NCBI RefSeq assembly: GCF_020700235.1
Contig: NZ_CP085304.1
Coordinates: 212,261 to 276,260 of the forward strand
From: Haladaptatus pallidirubidus
Lineage (GTDB): Archaea; Halobacteriota; Halobacteria; Halobacteriales; Haladaptataceae
DNA: 64,000 nucleotides
Reading direction: 5' to 3'
The translations under genes and the position numbers were made by a program. The notes under the pieces are model-generated. The model did no database searches and had not been told where the DNA came from. It worked only from the letters and a program-made list of their open reading frames with translations. Within the stretch, counting starts at the first letter, position 1. Every line of letters starts with the position of its first letter. This document shows positions 32,876 to 42,380 of the stretch, one piece after another.

Positions 32876-33799
32876 ATGAGTTTAGAATCCGATCTTAAAG
32901 AACCGACGCCCTTCGAACGAGCACATTCACAGTATCAGGCAATCGTTCAGTCTCGGAAACTTCGCCAGTTCAAATCGAATCGACTCAATCTAATCGGATT
33001 AGCACTCGTACTGCTCGTTGTCTCATCAGCACTGTTAGCTCCATGGATTGCTCCCTACGAGCCGAACGAACAAGACCTCCTAAACCGGCTTGATTCGCCG
33101 TCGTCAGAGCACATAATGGGAACTGATCAACTCGGTCGAGATATGTTCTCCCGTCTACTCTACGGTGCCCAGATCTCATTGCGGGTGGCGCTTGTTGTTG
33201 TGGCAATTACGCTCATGATTGGAACGTTTGTAGGGGTTGTTGCAGGGTATGCCGGTGGATGGGTTGATGAAGCATTAATGCGATTTGTAGATATCCTTCT
33301 TGCTTTTCCTGGAATCTTACTTGCACTCGTCATCGCCGGGATTCTTGGTCCGAGTCTCACCAACATTATGATCGCTCTTGCCGTCGTTGGATGGACTCAG
33401 TATGCACGCATCATCCGTGGGAGCGTCCTCTCGATCAAAGAAAAGGAGTTCATCAAGGCTGCCCGTTTGATGGACGTCTCAAAACCACGGATTATCTGGC
33501 GTCACGTTCTTCCGAACGTCATTACACCAGTCGTTGTTCTCGCAACGATGGACATGGCCTACGTCATCCTTGGAACCGCTGGTCTCTCATTCCTCGGGCT
33601 TGGCGCACAACCGCCGACACCCGAGTGGGGCGCGATGCTCTCACAGGGTCGGAACCATATTCAAACCGCTTGGTGGGTCGTGAACTTTCCCGGACTCGTT
33701 ATCATGATAACGGTCTTGGGATTCAACTTGCTGGGTGATGGCCTTCGTGACGTGCTTGATCCCCGCGACCTCGGTGACGTGGAGGGGAAGAGCCTATGA
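32876..33799 (+). CDS. dppC: Dpp/Opp/Nik-type ABC permease, C subunit
   Basis: 307 residues from ATG 32876. This start was preferred over 32867 and 32837 because GGAGGTGA at 32860 is correctly spaced for it. The cytoplasmic N terminus is followed by RLNLIGLALVLLVVSSALLA, then HIMGTDQLGRDMFSRLLYGA, the DppC signature. The EAA loop is KEFIKAARLMDVSKPRIIWRHVLPNVITPVVV. It ends GFNLLGDGLRDVLDPRD. It pairs with the B subunit to form the pore. Confidence 0.94.
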   Translation: MSLESDLKEPTPFERAHSQYQAIVQSRKLRQFKSNRLNLIGLALVLLVVSSALLAPWIAPYEPNEQDLLNRLDSPSSEHIMGTDQLGRDMFSRLLYGAQISLRVALVVVAITLMIGTFVGVVAGYAGGWVDEALMRFVDILLAFPGILLALVIAGILGPSLTNIMIALAVVGWTQYARIIRGSVLSIKEKEFIKAARLMDVSKPRIIWRHVLPNVITPVVVLATMDMAYVILGTAGLSFLGLGAQPPTPEWGAMLSQGRNHIQTAWWVVNFPGLVIMITVLGFNLLGDGLRDVLDPRDLGDVEGKSL

Positions 33800-34860
33800 G
33801 CAGTGATAAGCCACTCCTCGAAGTTGAGAACCTGAATACGCGATTCAATACGATCGAAGGGTCGGTTCACGCAGTCAATGGTATGTCATTCACGGTCAAT
33901 GATGGCGAAATCGTTGGTATTGTCGGTGAGAGCGGAAGCGGAAAATCGGTGACTGCACTCTCGCTTGTTCGACTAGAAGATCCGGGGGAGATCACTAGTG
34001 GATCGATTCGCTTCCGCGACACAGAGATGACAACCGCCAACGATCGGACGATCAGGCAAGTGAGAGGTGATGGAATGGCAATGGTATTCCAGGACCCAAT
34101 GACAACGCTCAACCCCGTTTACAAGGTGAGTGAACAAATAGTTGAATCGATGAAGGTTCACCAATCGTCTGATAACCAGCGGTTGCTCGACTACCTAAAA
34201 ATACCAATATTCAGCAGTCGAAAGGGATGGAAGTCGATGGAAGAGCGAGCTGTCGACCTAATGGCACAGGTCGGCATCCCTCACCCAGAACAGCGACTCG
34301 ACGCGTACCCCCACGAGTTCTCGGGTGGTATGCGCCAGCGCGCGATGCTGGCAATCGCTCTTGCTCGCGAACCGGATCTATTGATCGCGGACGAGCCGAC
34401 GACAGCACTCGACGTGACGATCCAAGCGCAAATACTCGATCGCATTCGCACCCTAAACGAGGAACTCGGAATGGCCGTCCTGATGATTACACACGACCTT
34501 GGCGTCGTCGCGGAGCTCTGTGACCGTGTCATCGTCATGTACGGCGGTGAGGTAATGGAGACAGGTCACACAGAACAAGTGCTCACTAATCCATCTCACC
34601 CGTATACCCGGTCACTGCTCGAATGTATGCCCCAAAATACCTCTCGTAAGGAACCGCTGAACGTCATAGAGGGGCAGGTTCCGGATATGATTGGTGACGT
34701 TGGGGGCTGTCCGTTCGCCTCTCGCTGCTCGTACGCAAGCGAGGAGTGTCGTAATGGTCAGATTCCATCCATTGATGTCGAGGAAGATCACGATGCGACA
34801 TGCTGCCATCTCCACAAAGTTCCAGATTCGAACCCGGAAACGGTGGGAGACCGTCAATGA
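33796..34860 (+). CDS. dppD: Dpp/Opp-type ABC ATPase, D subunit
   Basis: 354 residues. Walker A GESGSGKS (about 43), Q-loop MVFQDPMTTLNPV, signature FSGGMRQRAMLAIALA, Walker B LLIADEPTTALD, and H-loop MITHDLG. The C-terminal oligopeptide domain has a Cys cluster (GGCPFASRCSYASEEC), which in this family can hold a 4Fe-4S cluster. A roughly 25-residue insertion after TTLNPVYKVSEQIVESM (ISSRKGW region) is somewhat long. It overlaps both neighbours by four bases. Confidence 0.95.
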   Translation: MSSDKPLLEVENLNTRFNTIEGSVHAVNGMSFTVNDGEIVGIVGESGSGKSVTALSLVRLEDPGEITSGSIRFRDTEMTTANDRTIRQVRGDGMAMVFQDPMTTLNPVYKVSEQIVESMKVHQSSDNQRLLDYLKIPIFSSRKGWKSMEERAVDLMAQVGIPHPEQRLDAYPHEFSGGMRQRAMLAIALAREPDLLIADEPTTALDVTIQAQILDRIRTLNEELGMAVLMITHDLGVVAELCDRVIVMYGGEVMETGHTEQVLTNPSHPYTRSLLECMPQNTSRKEPLNVIEGQVPDMIGDVGGCPFASRCSYASEECRNGQIPSIDVEEDHDATCCHLHKVPDSNPETVGDRQ

Positions 34861-35891
34861 GTAATATAAACCAAAGTGAGACACGTACTTCATCGAGTGA
34901 GCGGGCCGTCATCGAAGTACGAAACCTAGTGAAACACTTTTCGCTCAACGACTCGTTTCTAGACAATTTCCTGGGCAACGATGAATACGTTGAGGCAGTC
35001 TCCGATGTTTCATTCAGCATTGCCGAGGGCGAAACCCTGGCATTAGTTGGCGAGAGCGGAAGCGGGAAATCGACGGTCGCGAACCTCGTCACCGGTTTGT
35101 ACGCGCCGACGAGCGGGCAGGTTCTGTTCGAAGACAAACCCATCGAGAGCGTCAAAGCTCGACCAGCAGATATCCTCTCGGAGATCGGAATGGTCTTCCA
35201 GGATCCGAAGGCAAGCCTCGACCCCCGCCTAACGATCAGACGTTCGATCGCTGAACCGCTACACTCGCAGGAGTGGAACAAGCAACGCCGAGAGGAAAGG
35301 GTCGACGAACTGCTCGACCTCGTGAACCTCTCGGACACGCACGCTGACAGGTACCCACACGAACTCTCGGGCGGGCAGGCTCAACGTGTCGCCATCGCTC
35401 GCGCGGTCGCCCTGGATCCACGCGTGCTCGTTCTCGACGAACCCGTCTCGGCACTCGACGCATCCGTCCAGGCGAAGATTCTCAACCTACTGATGAAATT
35501 ACAGGAGGAGATGGGACTAACGTATCTGTTTATCGCCCACGACCTCAACGTCATCGAACACATCGCTGACCGAGTCGCAGTGATGTATCTAGGAAATCTA
35601 ATGGAGATTGCCCCCGCTGAACAGCTATTCGAACAGCCCACACACCCATACACGTACACGCTTCTCTCGGCAATCCCGAGCCTCGAAACAGGAACAACTG
35701 ATGGTCGGATCATCCTCGAAGGAGACGTTCCGAGCCCTGTCCACCCACCGAGCGGATGCGTGTTCCATACACGGTGCCCCGTCGCCGAGGACGAATGCGG
35801 TACGACGGTACCTAACTTCGAGCAGGTCGATAATGCACAGTCGAAATGCCTATTCGCACAAAAGTTCGCCGAGGAGTATAGTGACCGATGA
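34857..35891 (+). CDS. dppF: Dpp/Opp-type ABC ATPase, F subunit
   Basis: 344 residues from the ATG at 34857, which overlaps the TGA of the D subunit gene. Walker A VGESGSGKST, Q-loop MVFQDPKASLDPRLTI, signature LSGGQAQRVAIARAVAL, Walker B VLVLDEPVSALD, H-loop FIAHDL. The C-terminal domain ends with GCVFHTRCPVAEDEC, a Cys motif like that of the D subunit. It forms the ATPase heterodimer with the D subunit. Confidence 0.95.
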   Translation: MSNINQSETRTSSSERAVIEVRNLVKHFSLNDSFLDNFLGNDEYVEAVSDVSFSIAEGETLALVGESGSGKSTVANLVTGLYAPTSGQVLFEDKPIESVKARPADILSEIGMVFQDPKASLDPRLTIRRSIAEPLHSQEWNKQRREERVDELLDLVNLSDTHADRYPHELSGGQAQRVAIARAVALDPRVLVLDEPVSALDASVQAKILNLLMKLQEEMGLTYLFIAHDLNVIEHIADRVAVMYLGNLMEIAPAEQLFEQPTHPYTYTLLSAIPSLETGTTDGRIILEGDVPSPVHPPSGCVFHTRCPVAEDECGTTVPNFEQVDNAQSKCLFAQKFAEEYSDR

Positions 35892-36373
35892 GTAACGAAG
35901 ATGCTGACGAAGTGGTGTCGGAAGACCTCGAGATCGACGAAGAGGACGACCACGTCCTCCCGTCGGAAGATCTTCTGTATCCCGAGTTCACGTTCGAAGA
36001 GGGCGATGTCGGGGATCGAGGGGAGTTCGACCTCAGTCGATCAATCTCACGTGAGGAAATGATTCAGTGGCTGGACGACATCAGCGGCGGACTAACTAGC
36101 CATGACATCGCCGTCGAGTCCCCTGGTGGTCACGTTCGATTCGGTGTCTCCCCGAAGGATGTGGAGATGCAGTTTAGTCCCGACGATGACTTTCGAGGAG
36201 ATCTCGAGATCACATTTCGACTCAACGCCAAAGCAATGTTTGTGGCCGACGATCCCACAAAGCAAAAGGTGGGTGCGCGAGGCCGACGAGGATTCATTCC
36301 GATCCAAATGCTCACCTCCGAGAAGGAGATATTCCGGTGTTACAATTGGATCGACGATCCAAGCGATCCATAA
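35888..36373 (+). CDS. Amphi-Trp-domain-like protein co-transcribed with the importer
   Basis: 161 residues, very acidic. After a disordered Asp/Glu N terminus, residues about 48-125 (FDLSRSISREEMIQWLDDIS, then FGVSPKDVEMQF and DLEITFRLNAKAMF) resemble the amphi-Trp domain, a small helix plus beta-sheet module seen in haloarchaea. A basic loop RGRRGFIPIQM follows. It overlaps dppF by four bases, so it belongs to the operon. Its job there is unknown; the family match is by eye. Confidence 0.65.
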   Translation: MSNEDADEVVSEDLEIDEEDDHVLPSEDLLYPEFTFEEGDVGDRGEFDLSRSISREEMIQWLDDISGGLTSHDIAVESPGGHVRFGVSPKDVEMQFSPDDDFRGDLEITFRLNAKAMFVADDPTKQKVGARGRRGFIPIQMLTSEKEIFRCYNWIDDPSDP

Positions 36374-36392
36374 ACGGTAGATTTCACGACGT

Positions 36393-36620
36393 TCAATTTT
36401 TGACGATACAGTCGGCCTCATCCCCATCTTTCACCGGATCCATTCTAGTGGACGTGGATTCTTGAAGAAATCCATAGCCCATGATCTGAATCGGGTCAAC
36501 CAAACTGTAGTTCGAACCTGTACAAAGTGCAATGATCACAAACTTTTCTTCGTATGTGAATCCGAGCATGAACACAACTTCGACGATTCCGAGAAGCCCT
36601 CGGTCGGATGCCTCCTCCAT
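36393..36620 (-). CDS. Possible 75-residue protein downstream of the M28 peptidase
   Basis: ATG 36620 gives MEEASDRGLLGIVEVVFMLG, then FTYEEKFVIIALCTGSNYSL and an acidic C terminus. It has a hydrophobic segment and halophile-like tail. It could equally be a relic of a larger membrane protein. Same strand as the peptidase, 46 bases after it. Confidence 0.3.
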   Translation of the reverse strand: MEEASDRGLLGIVEVVFMLGFTYEEKFVIIALCTGSNYSLVDPIQIMGYGFLQESTSTRMDPVKDGDEADCIVKN

Positions 36621-36666
36621 CGAGCCATGATTGTGTGAATGAGGGTTATCACAGACGAACGGAGTA

Positions 36667-38001
36667 TCAAGTAAACGGGGAATATTCGAATTCGTAAGGC
36701 CACTCCCCAACGTGTTTAATACCCTCGGCCCGACCCTCCTGCTCGAACGAGGCCGCGACCTCTTCGGGAGTCCGGTGTTCAATGTCCACGTCGCTTCGGG
36801 CGAGATCGACAGCGAGTTCCGTGAGCAGGATCGCCTGCTCACGGAGGTTCCGACTCTCGAGCTTATCAAGGGTATCTGCGTAAGTGTGACCCCATCCCCG
36901 TCCTTCGGTGTCACGGTAACCCGATACGAAGTAGCCCGGGACGCCCCAGCGAACAAGAGGCCACTGGTCGCCACGCCAGCCTTCTCCGTGAATGATCCTG
37001 ACGGGGTGATCGAACCGACCAGCGACGCGCTCCACCGCGGATTCGAGTTCATCGAAGGTATGCGTGAAAAACTGGAGCGTCCGCCCGCCGACCACCCCAT
37101 CACAATTGACGATCACCTTGATATCCTCCGTATCGGTCACGCTATCGTGATATTCGGATCCGCAGAGTCCACCTTCCTCGGCACCAAACGCGATGAACTC
37201 CACACGCGTCTCTAAGTCGCTTTCTCGCTCTGCCAAGGCATTCGCGATCTCGACAAGCATCGCGGTTCCCGCACCATTGTCCGCGGCTCCCTCGGAGATA
37301 TCGTGTGCATCAACGTGACTCGTAATGAGCACGGCCATATCAGTTTCTGGGCCGATCTCAGCATGGACGTTCTGGCTCGTCCCATCGTAGATCTCGGCAT
37401 TGACTAATAGTTCGATGTCTTCGCCTTGTGCAACTCGTGCCAACTGCGTCCCGACTTCCTTACTGACACCGAGTGCGGGAATGTCTCCAATTGGTGTACT
37501 TGGCCGACCGACACTTCCCGTCGGAGGAAGACAGCCCTCAACATGATTTTGGAAGATGAATCCGACGGCACCGTTCTCGACCGCATGGTAGTATTTCTCC
37601 GTCCGATGTGGAAATCGGTCGTAGTAGGGCGGTGCATTCGATGCGACCATAACGACCTTCCCCTTAATATTGGCGTCCGCAAAGTCCTCTTCAACCCCGT
37701 AGCCCAGGTCAACGAACTCCGCGATTACTGCTTCACTTGGGCTCCGGGGAAGGGTAATACAGTCGAACGATTCACCTGAGCCCTGATGGATAAGCGAACT
37801 CGTGCCACGAAGCCACCCTTGTAGGTCGAACGCCTCCAGATGGGCGTTTCGTGCACCGACTTCGGCGAGGTTCTCGCAAGTGCGTTCCGCACCCTCGCGT
37901 TCGCCGTCGCTGCCGGCCATTCGGTTCTCGATATCGACAAGTGTTTCGAGGTGATTCCAGCCAGTATCACTCCGAAATGTTTTTCTAATCCAGTCTGCCA
38001 T
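36667..38001 (-). CDS. M28-family zinc aminopeptidase with PA domain
   Basis: 444 residues from ATG 38001 (MADWIRKTF); the longer ORF adds 29 unlikely residues. Residues about 100-205 look like a PA domain (VVMVASNAPPYYDRF, ENGAVGFIFQNH). The metal site is typical of M28: SHVDAHDISEGAADNGAGTA (His and bridging Asp), FGAEEGGLCGS (catalytic Glu and ligand Glu), VNCDGV (Asp) and WGHTYADT (His). There is no signal peptide, so it is probably cytoplasmic. It faces the Dpp operon and could process imported peptides. Confidence 0.92.
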   Translation of the reverse strand: MADWIRKTFRSDTGWNHLETLVDIENRMAGSDGEREGAERTCENLAEVGARNAHLEAFDLQGWLRGTSSLIHQGSGESFDCITLPRSPSEAVIAEFVDLGYGVEEDFADANIKGKVVMVASNAPPYYDRFPHRTEKYYHAVENGAVGFIFQNHVEGCLPPTGSVGRPSTPIGDIPALGVSKEVGTQLARVAQGEDIELLVNAEIYDGTSQNVHAEIGPETDMAVLITSHVDAHDISEGAADNGAGTAMLVEIANALAERESDLETRVEFIAFGAEEGGLCGSEYHDSVTDTEDIKVIVNCDGVVGGRTLQFFTHTFDELESAVERVAGRFDHPVRIIHGEGWRGDQWPLVRWGVPGYFVSGYRDTEGRGWGHTYADTLDKLESRNLREQAILLTELAVDLARSDVDIEHRTPEEVAASFEQEGRAEGIKHVGEWPYEFEYSPFT

Positions 38002-38108
38002 ATCAGACCATACCAACCACTTGGCTTTGTTCTTGTTATTACGTAACCTCTGGTTCGGTATTAATAATCTGTATGTCCTGTTTGACAAATCATATCAGTG
38101 ATCATCAT

Positions 38109-38490
38109 ATGGACGAATTTATGCCGCTTCCGGATTACGAGACCTTGGCCGATGGCGTCGATATCGTTGAGAATGTCAGCGGTGGATACGCTCAAGGGAC
38201 AGGTCGGCTTACTCCTTCAAGGCGAGGACATGTAGAGCCACTTCATCGAGATTCCAGCGGGCCTCTACACGGACGAACACACACGAGACGGAGTCAATCA
38301 TCATGATCCTGCGCGGCGAATGGGTGCTCTGTGATCGTGGTGAGCGCAGGCACATGACCGCCAGTGACATGTTCTGGTTCAACCCTGGCGTCCCAACCGG
38401 GACGAGGTACCGTTCGAAGGCGGCGCGTTCACCTTCATCTCAAGGGCCAGCGAACAGATCAGTCGCCGAACGATTTCTGAATCGCTGTAG
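38109..38490 (+). pseudogene. Cupin-domain protein with multiple frameshifts and a stop
   Basis: The pieces in order, each in a different frame, are: MDEFMPLPDYETLADGVDIV from ATG 38109; then KGQVGLLLQGEDM-stop-SHFIEIPAGLYTDEHT; then SIIMILRGEWVLCDRGERRH and MFWFNPGVPTG; then DEVPFEGGAFTFISRASEQ to TAG 38490. Together they make one small cupin with the G-x5-HxH-x-E-x6-G type metal motif. At least three frameshifts and one stop mark a clear pseudogene. It is convergent with the NikR relic. Confidence 0.82.
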
Positions 38491-38864
38491 CAACATGAGT
38501 TTCACTCGGCCAACCGCGTCGAAATCACGTATCTGATAGACGAGTTGGCGGATGCGCGCAGCTTCACCGGTACAGAACACCGTTTCGAGACACCACTCGC
38601 CTTGATGGACATGGGACGTCGTATTGATCACGTCCTGGTAGGCGTGTTGGATCGTGTGGAGTTCTTCGATGACGTCGTGATGTTCATAGTCGAAAATGAC
38701 GGCGGCGACGATATCGCCTTGTGCTTCTTCGAGGCAAGCGTGCCCTTCGATATACTCTTGCATAGCCTCTCGAACCGCACGGGATCGTGAGCCAGCCCTT
38801 CGGCTTGCCATGTTTCGTCGAACTCATCAAGAACGTCGTCAGGTATGCTGAGACTCGTTCGCAT
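38440..38864 (-). pseudogene. nikR: NikR-type ribbon-helix-helix metalloregulator with a frameshift
   Basis: From ATG 38864 the frame reads MRTSLSIPDDVLDEFDETWQ, then AEGLA, and runs out of frame at about 38790. A one-base shift gives SRSRAVREAMQEYIEGHACL and the whole ACT-like metal domain with HDVIEELHTIQHAYQDVI, SHVHQGEWCLETVFC and GRVKLMLL. The HxH...C cluster matches NikR nickel ligands, though the spacing to Cys is one shorter than in E. coli NikR. A one-base deletion is the only lesion, so a sequencing error cannot be excluded. Confidence 0.78.
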
Positions 38865-38947
38865 TGTATAGAGGTTACGGGGTTTTGGTCATAAATCCGG
38901 CTTCCGGTTGTTGAGTATTGTCAGTCGAAGTGGGTGTATTGGTAACG

Positions 38948-41539
38948 TCACCGATTCCATCCGAACAGTTGATAGTCGTGATCCGGAACATACTGCCGGA
39001 AGAGTAGGCTGTTCGTGAGAACGGAGACACTGGAGATCGCCATCGCACCGGCCGCTAGCATCGGCTGGAGTAATCCAAGTGATGCTAGAGGAATCATTGC
39101 GGTATTGTAGCCGAGCGCCCACACGAGATTCTGTTTGATCTTCGAGATCGTCGCATCGGAAATACGGATGGCTTTCACGACATCTACAGGATCGTCGCGC
39201 ATCAGAGTCACATCGGCGGCCTCGATAGCAACATCTGTGCCCGATCCAATGGCGGTACCAACGTACGCCGCAGCGAGTGCAGGTGCGTCGTTGACCCCAT
39301 CACCGACCATCATCGCGTGCCGTCCATCTGACTGGATTGCATCGACTGCATTAGACTTGTCCTCCGGGAGAACCTCTGCACGAACGTTCTCTCGACTGAT
39401 GCCGACCTCGTTGGCGACCGCATGCGCGGTTCGCTCGTTGTCACCCGTGATCATCATAACCTCAACGCCCCGATCTTGAAGCGCGGATACCGCTTTCTTA
39501 GCACTATTTTTGATCGTGTCCGCGTTCGCGATAACACCGATCAGTCGGCCATTGAGTGCGACGAGCATCGCCGTCTTTCCTTCTTCTTCGAGGCGCTCCA
39601 TCGTCCCTTCGGCCGGTTCGGGATCGATATCTGAATCACGCATGAGCTTTCGATTTCCAATCAAGACCTCTCCCTCATCGAGGGTCGCCCGGATTCCGTG
39701 ACCCGGAACATTCTCGAACGACACGGGCGAGTCGACATTGATATCCCGTTCCTTGGCGGCTTCGACGATCGCTTTGGCAAGTGGGTGTTCACTTCCGCTC
39801 TCGGCACTGGCAGCGATCCGAAGGACGAAGGCGTCGTCTCGATCGGGAGATGCGTCCAACTCTTGCTGTGTGAACGTCCCACCATCAGTAACCGTCGACT
39901 CATCAAGCACGACGACATCTGTGAGGCGCATTTCCCCTTTCGTAAGCGTACCAGTCTTGTCGAAAACGACGCTGTCTGTGTCCTTGACGCGCTCAAGGAT
40001 GTCGCCACCCTTGAACAGGACGCCATTCTGTGCACCAATAGCCGTACCCACCATCGTCGCGGCGGGAGTAGCGAGGCCAAGGGCGCAAGGGCAGGCAATG
40101 AGCACTGCGCTGGCGAAGACAATGACTCCAAATTCGAACGTCGAGACAGTGCCGCCGGCGACTTGTGGTCCCCCCGCCACGGGATCCCAGAGGGGAAGAC
40201 CGTTCACGAACCCGGCGAGTGTCTCCGGAAAGAGATACCAGACAGTGCCCCAGAACAACGCGTTGATGATAACGGCGGGAACGAAGTATGCACTAATACG
40301 GTCGGCAACGTTTTGGATTTCAGGTTGACGACTCTGTGCCTCCTTGACCGTCTGGACGATCTGTTGGAGAGCGGTTTCGTCGCCGACCTTTGTAGCTTCG
40401 ATGATGAGCACACCATTCTCGTTGATCGTCGAGCCCACCACCTCGTCACCTTCGATCTTCTCGACGGGCACTGATTCACCTGTAACCATCGACTCGTCAA
40501 CCGCGCTCTCACCGTCCACGACAATACCGTCAGTTGGGATTTTCTCTCCTGGTCGCACCTTGAATCGATCCCCGACCGTGACTTCGTCGAGAGACACTTC
40601 CCGTTCTTCGTTGTCTTCAACAACCATCGCGGTGTCGGCTTCCATCTCGAGGAGCGCCTGGAGTGCCTCACTCGCACGGCCTTTCGATCGGGCCTCGAGG
40701 TAGTTGCCCAACGTGATGAACACGAGGATGAGCGCTGCCGTGTCGAAGTAGAGGCTTCCGCTGATTAGCCCAAGAAGGACAGCGACGCTGTAGAGATAGG
40801 CGGTAGACGATCCGAGTGCGATAAGGACGTCCATGTTTGCGGTTCGATTCTTGACGATGGCTTTGTACGCGTTCCGGTAGAAAACCCAGCCGAGAACCGC
40901 CTGAACGGGGGTGGTAAGGAGGAACTCAACCCATCCAAACTCAACACCGAAAACGGACTCCGGAAGGAGGTCGGGGGAGACAAGGAGGCGGATTGCCATG
41001 AATCCAAGCAGCGGCAACGAGAGCGCCGTACCGAACAGGGTGAGGTGGAGTTGGTGTCGAATCTCGGCTTGGCGTGCTGCATCTCGTCGCTCTCGTTCCG
41101 ATACACCGTCATCATCGTCTCTGATGGGATTGTATCCGACGTCCTCGATGGTTTCGTACAACTGTGGGGTGCTCGTCTCCACAGGGTTGTATTCGACGGT
41201 CGCTTCGTCGGTCGCGAAATTGGCAGTAGCTGAGATTACACCGGGAACCGACCTGAGTGCCTTTTCGATACTCTCTGAACAGTTCGCACAGCTCATTCCA
41301 GTCACGCCGATGGAGATTGTCCGGCTGTTCGGGTCATAACCGGCATCTTTGATGGTGGAATAGATCTCTGATGCCGACGTTTGCTTGGGATTGTATTCGA
41401 CGTGCCCCTCATCGGTAGCGAAGTTAACATTCGCCGTTTTAACACCTTCAATATCGTCGAGAGCCTTCGTCACCGCCTGTGAACAATTGGCGCAACTCAT
41501 CCCACCGATGTCGAGTTGCATCTGTGTTGTAGAACCCAT
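38948..41539 (-). CDS. copA: Copper-exporting P1B-type ATPase
   Basis: 863 residues. Two N-terminal HMA domains each have GMSCANCS (about residues 13 and 80). Eight membrane spans follow, with the ion motif CPCALGLATPA, the phosphorylation site DKTGTLTKGE, TGES (actuator domain), SEHPLAKAIVEAA (HP motif) and MVGDGVNDAPAL. CPC with two HMA domains points to Cu+ export. The gene follows the Lrp-TRASH regulator on the same strand by 118 bases, and a CopZ-like chaperone gene diverges beyond it. Confidence 0.95.
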   Translation of the reverse strand: MGSTTQMQLDIGGMSCANCSQAVTKALDDIEGVKTANVNFATDEGHVEYNPKQTSASEIYSTIKDAGYDPNSRTISIGVTGMSCANCSESIEKALRSVPGVISATANFATDEATVEYNPVETSTPQLYETIEDVGYNPIRDDDDGVSERERRDAARQAEIRHQLHLTLFGTALSLPLLGFMAIRLLVSPDLLPESVFGVEFGWVEFLLTTPVQAVLGWVFYRNAYKAIVKNRTANMDVLIALGSSTAYLYSVAVLLGLISGSLYFDTAALILVFITLGNYLEARSKGRASEALQALLEMEADTAMVVEDNEEREVSLDEVTVGDRFKVRPGEKIPTDGIVVDGESAVDESMVTGESVPVEKIEGDEVVGSTINENGVLIIEATKVGDETALQQIVQTVKEAQSRQPEIQNVADRISAYFVPAVIINALFWGTVWYLFPETLAGFVNGLPLWDPVAGGPQVAGGTVSTFEFGVIVFASAVLIACPCALGLATPAATMVGTAIGAQNGVLFKGGDILERVKDTDSVVFDKTGTLTKGEMRLTDVVVLDESTVTDGGTFTQQELDASPDRDDAFVLRIAASAESGSEHPLAKAIVEAAKERDINVDSPVSFENVPGHGIRATLDEGEVLIGNRKLMRDSDIDPEPAEGTMERLEEEGKTAMLVALNGRLIGVIANADTIKNSAKKAVSALQDRGVEVMMITGDNERTAHAVANEVGISRENVRAEVLPEDKSNAVDAIQSDGRHAMMVGDGVNDAPALAAAYVGTAIGSGTDVAIEAADVTLMRDDPVDVVKAIRISDATISKIKQNLVWALGYNTAMIPLASLGLLQPMLAAGAMAISSVSVLTNSLLFRQYVPDHDYQLFGWNR

Positions 41540-41657
41540 ACTCTAGTCGACCTAAGATATGGTCTCCATATTAATGTGGATTGTCACTGTGAATCAAAGA
41601 AATACTATGGATCAGAGTTTCGAATGAAAGGGAGATTTTCACCGGCTTTTACCGTTG

Positions 41658-42248
41658 TTATGCCGCTTCGTCAAACCGATCATAGCGAGACTCAAAATTC
41701 CCCTGACAAGAAGTGCAACAGAAATGGTACACTGATCCATTGAGTTGTGTTGTTACTCCCTCACTTGTAACGTTGTTCCCACATTCGTCACAGTCGAGCG
41801 CGAACCGCGTTCCATTCATCTGTGGTGCCCATGTTACTTTAACCAGTAAGTCGACATCAAACTCCTGTATCACTGTTGTATCCACAACGCTTGCTAGAAA
41901 ACCCCGGATATCTGCGTTTTTGACATGGGCTTGAAACACAACACGTGAGTCTGCTGTCATAAACAGGTGCTCAACGACATCTGTGGCTTCGAGATCGGCA
42001 GAAACCGACTCAACTGCAGTGGACTCAATACTGAGATCAACCAACACGGGAATTCCTTCTTCGAGTTTATGTCGATCGACGTCAACAGTGAATTGACGAA
42101 TGATACCTTCTTCTTCAAGACGGTCAATCCGATCTGAGACGGTTGGTGCGGAAAGATTAACCATCTCCGCGATGCTACTGTACGGACGGCGAGCATCCTC
42201 AATTAGCACTCTGAGTATCTCCATATCCACTTCGTCAAGTTTACGCAT
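41658..42248 (-). CDS. Lrp/AsnC-TRASH copper-responsive regulator
   Basis: 196 residues from ATG 42248. The N-terminal AsnC helix-turn-helix is MRKLDEVDMEILRVLIEDAR, then YSSIAEMVNLSAPTVSDRID. An effector domain is followed at the C terminus by a TRASH metal-binding domain: CDECGNNV, then YHFCCTSCQGNFESRYDRF. This architecture is that of the Halobacterium regulator needed for copper induction of a P1-type ATPase. It sits directly upstream of copA, so it most likely senses Cu and activates copA and the chaperone gene. Confidence 0.93.
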   Translation of the reverse strand: MRKLDEVDMEILRVLIEDARRPYSSIAEMVNLSAPTVSDRIDRLEEEGIIRQFTVDVDRHKLEEGIPVLVDLSIESTAVESVSADLEATDVVEHLFMTADSRVVFQAHVKNADIRGFLASVVDTTVIQEFDVDLLVKVTWAPQMNGTRFALDCDECGNNVTSEGVTTQLNGSVYHFCCTSCQGNFESRYDRFDEAA

Positions 42249-42380
42249 AGCACAAGCTGGTACATATCCTGAATACAAATACCTAGGTGAGAGTGTGGTT
42301 AATATTCTAAATCTACGCGCAGGTTTAGTAGCGATATCGAAAGAGTAATTGGCTAAAGTTAGGCCTGTGTAGTGAGTATT
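42249..42380. promoter_or_regulatory. Divergent promoter of the copper regulator and chaperone
   Basis: 132 bases between two divergent starts. It contains an 8-bp palindrome ACCTAGGT (42283) next to TATTTGTATT-like A/T sequence that could serve as TATA box for the minus-strand gene. A binding site for the Lrp-TRASH protein is expected here, but none can be assigned with confidence. Confidence 0.4.

Noticed and set aside
36393..37103. 236-codon minus-strand frame overlapping the M28 peptidase gene
   Set aside because: It runs in another frame over the well-supported peptidase 3' end; only its last 75 codons lie outside, and these are listed separately at low confidence.
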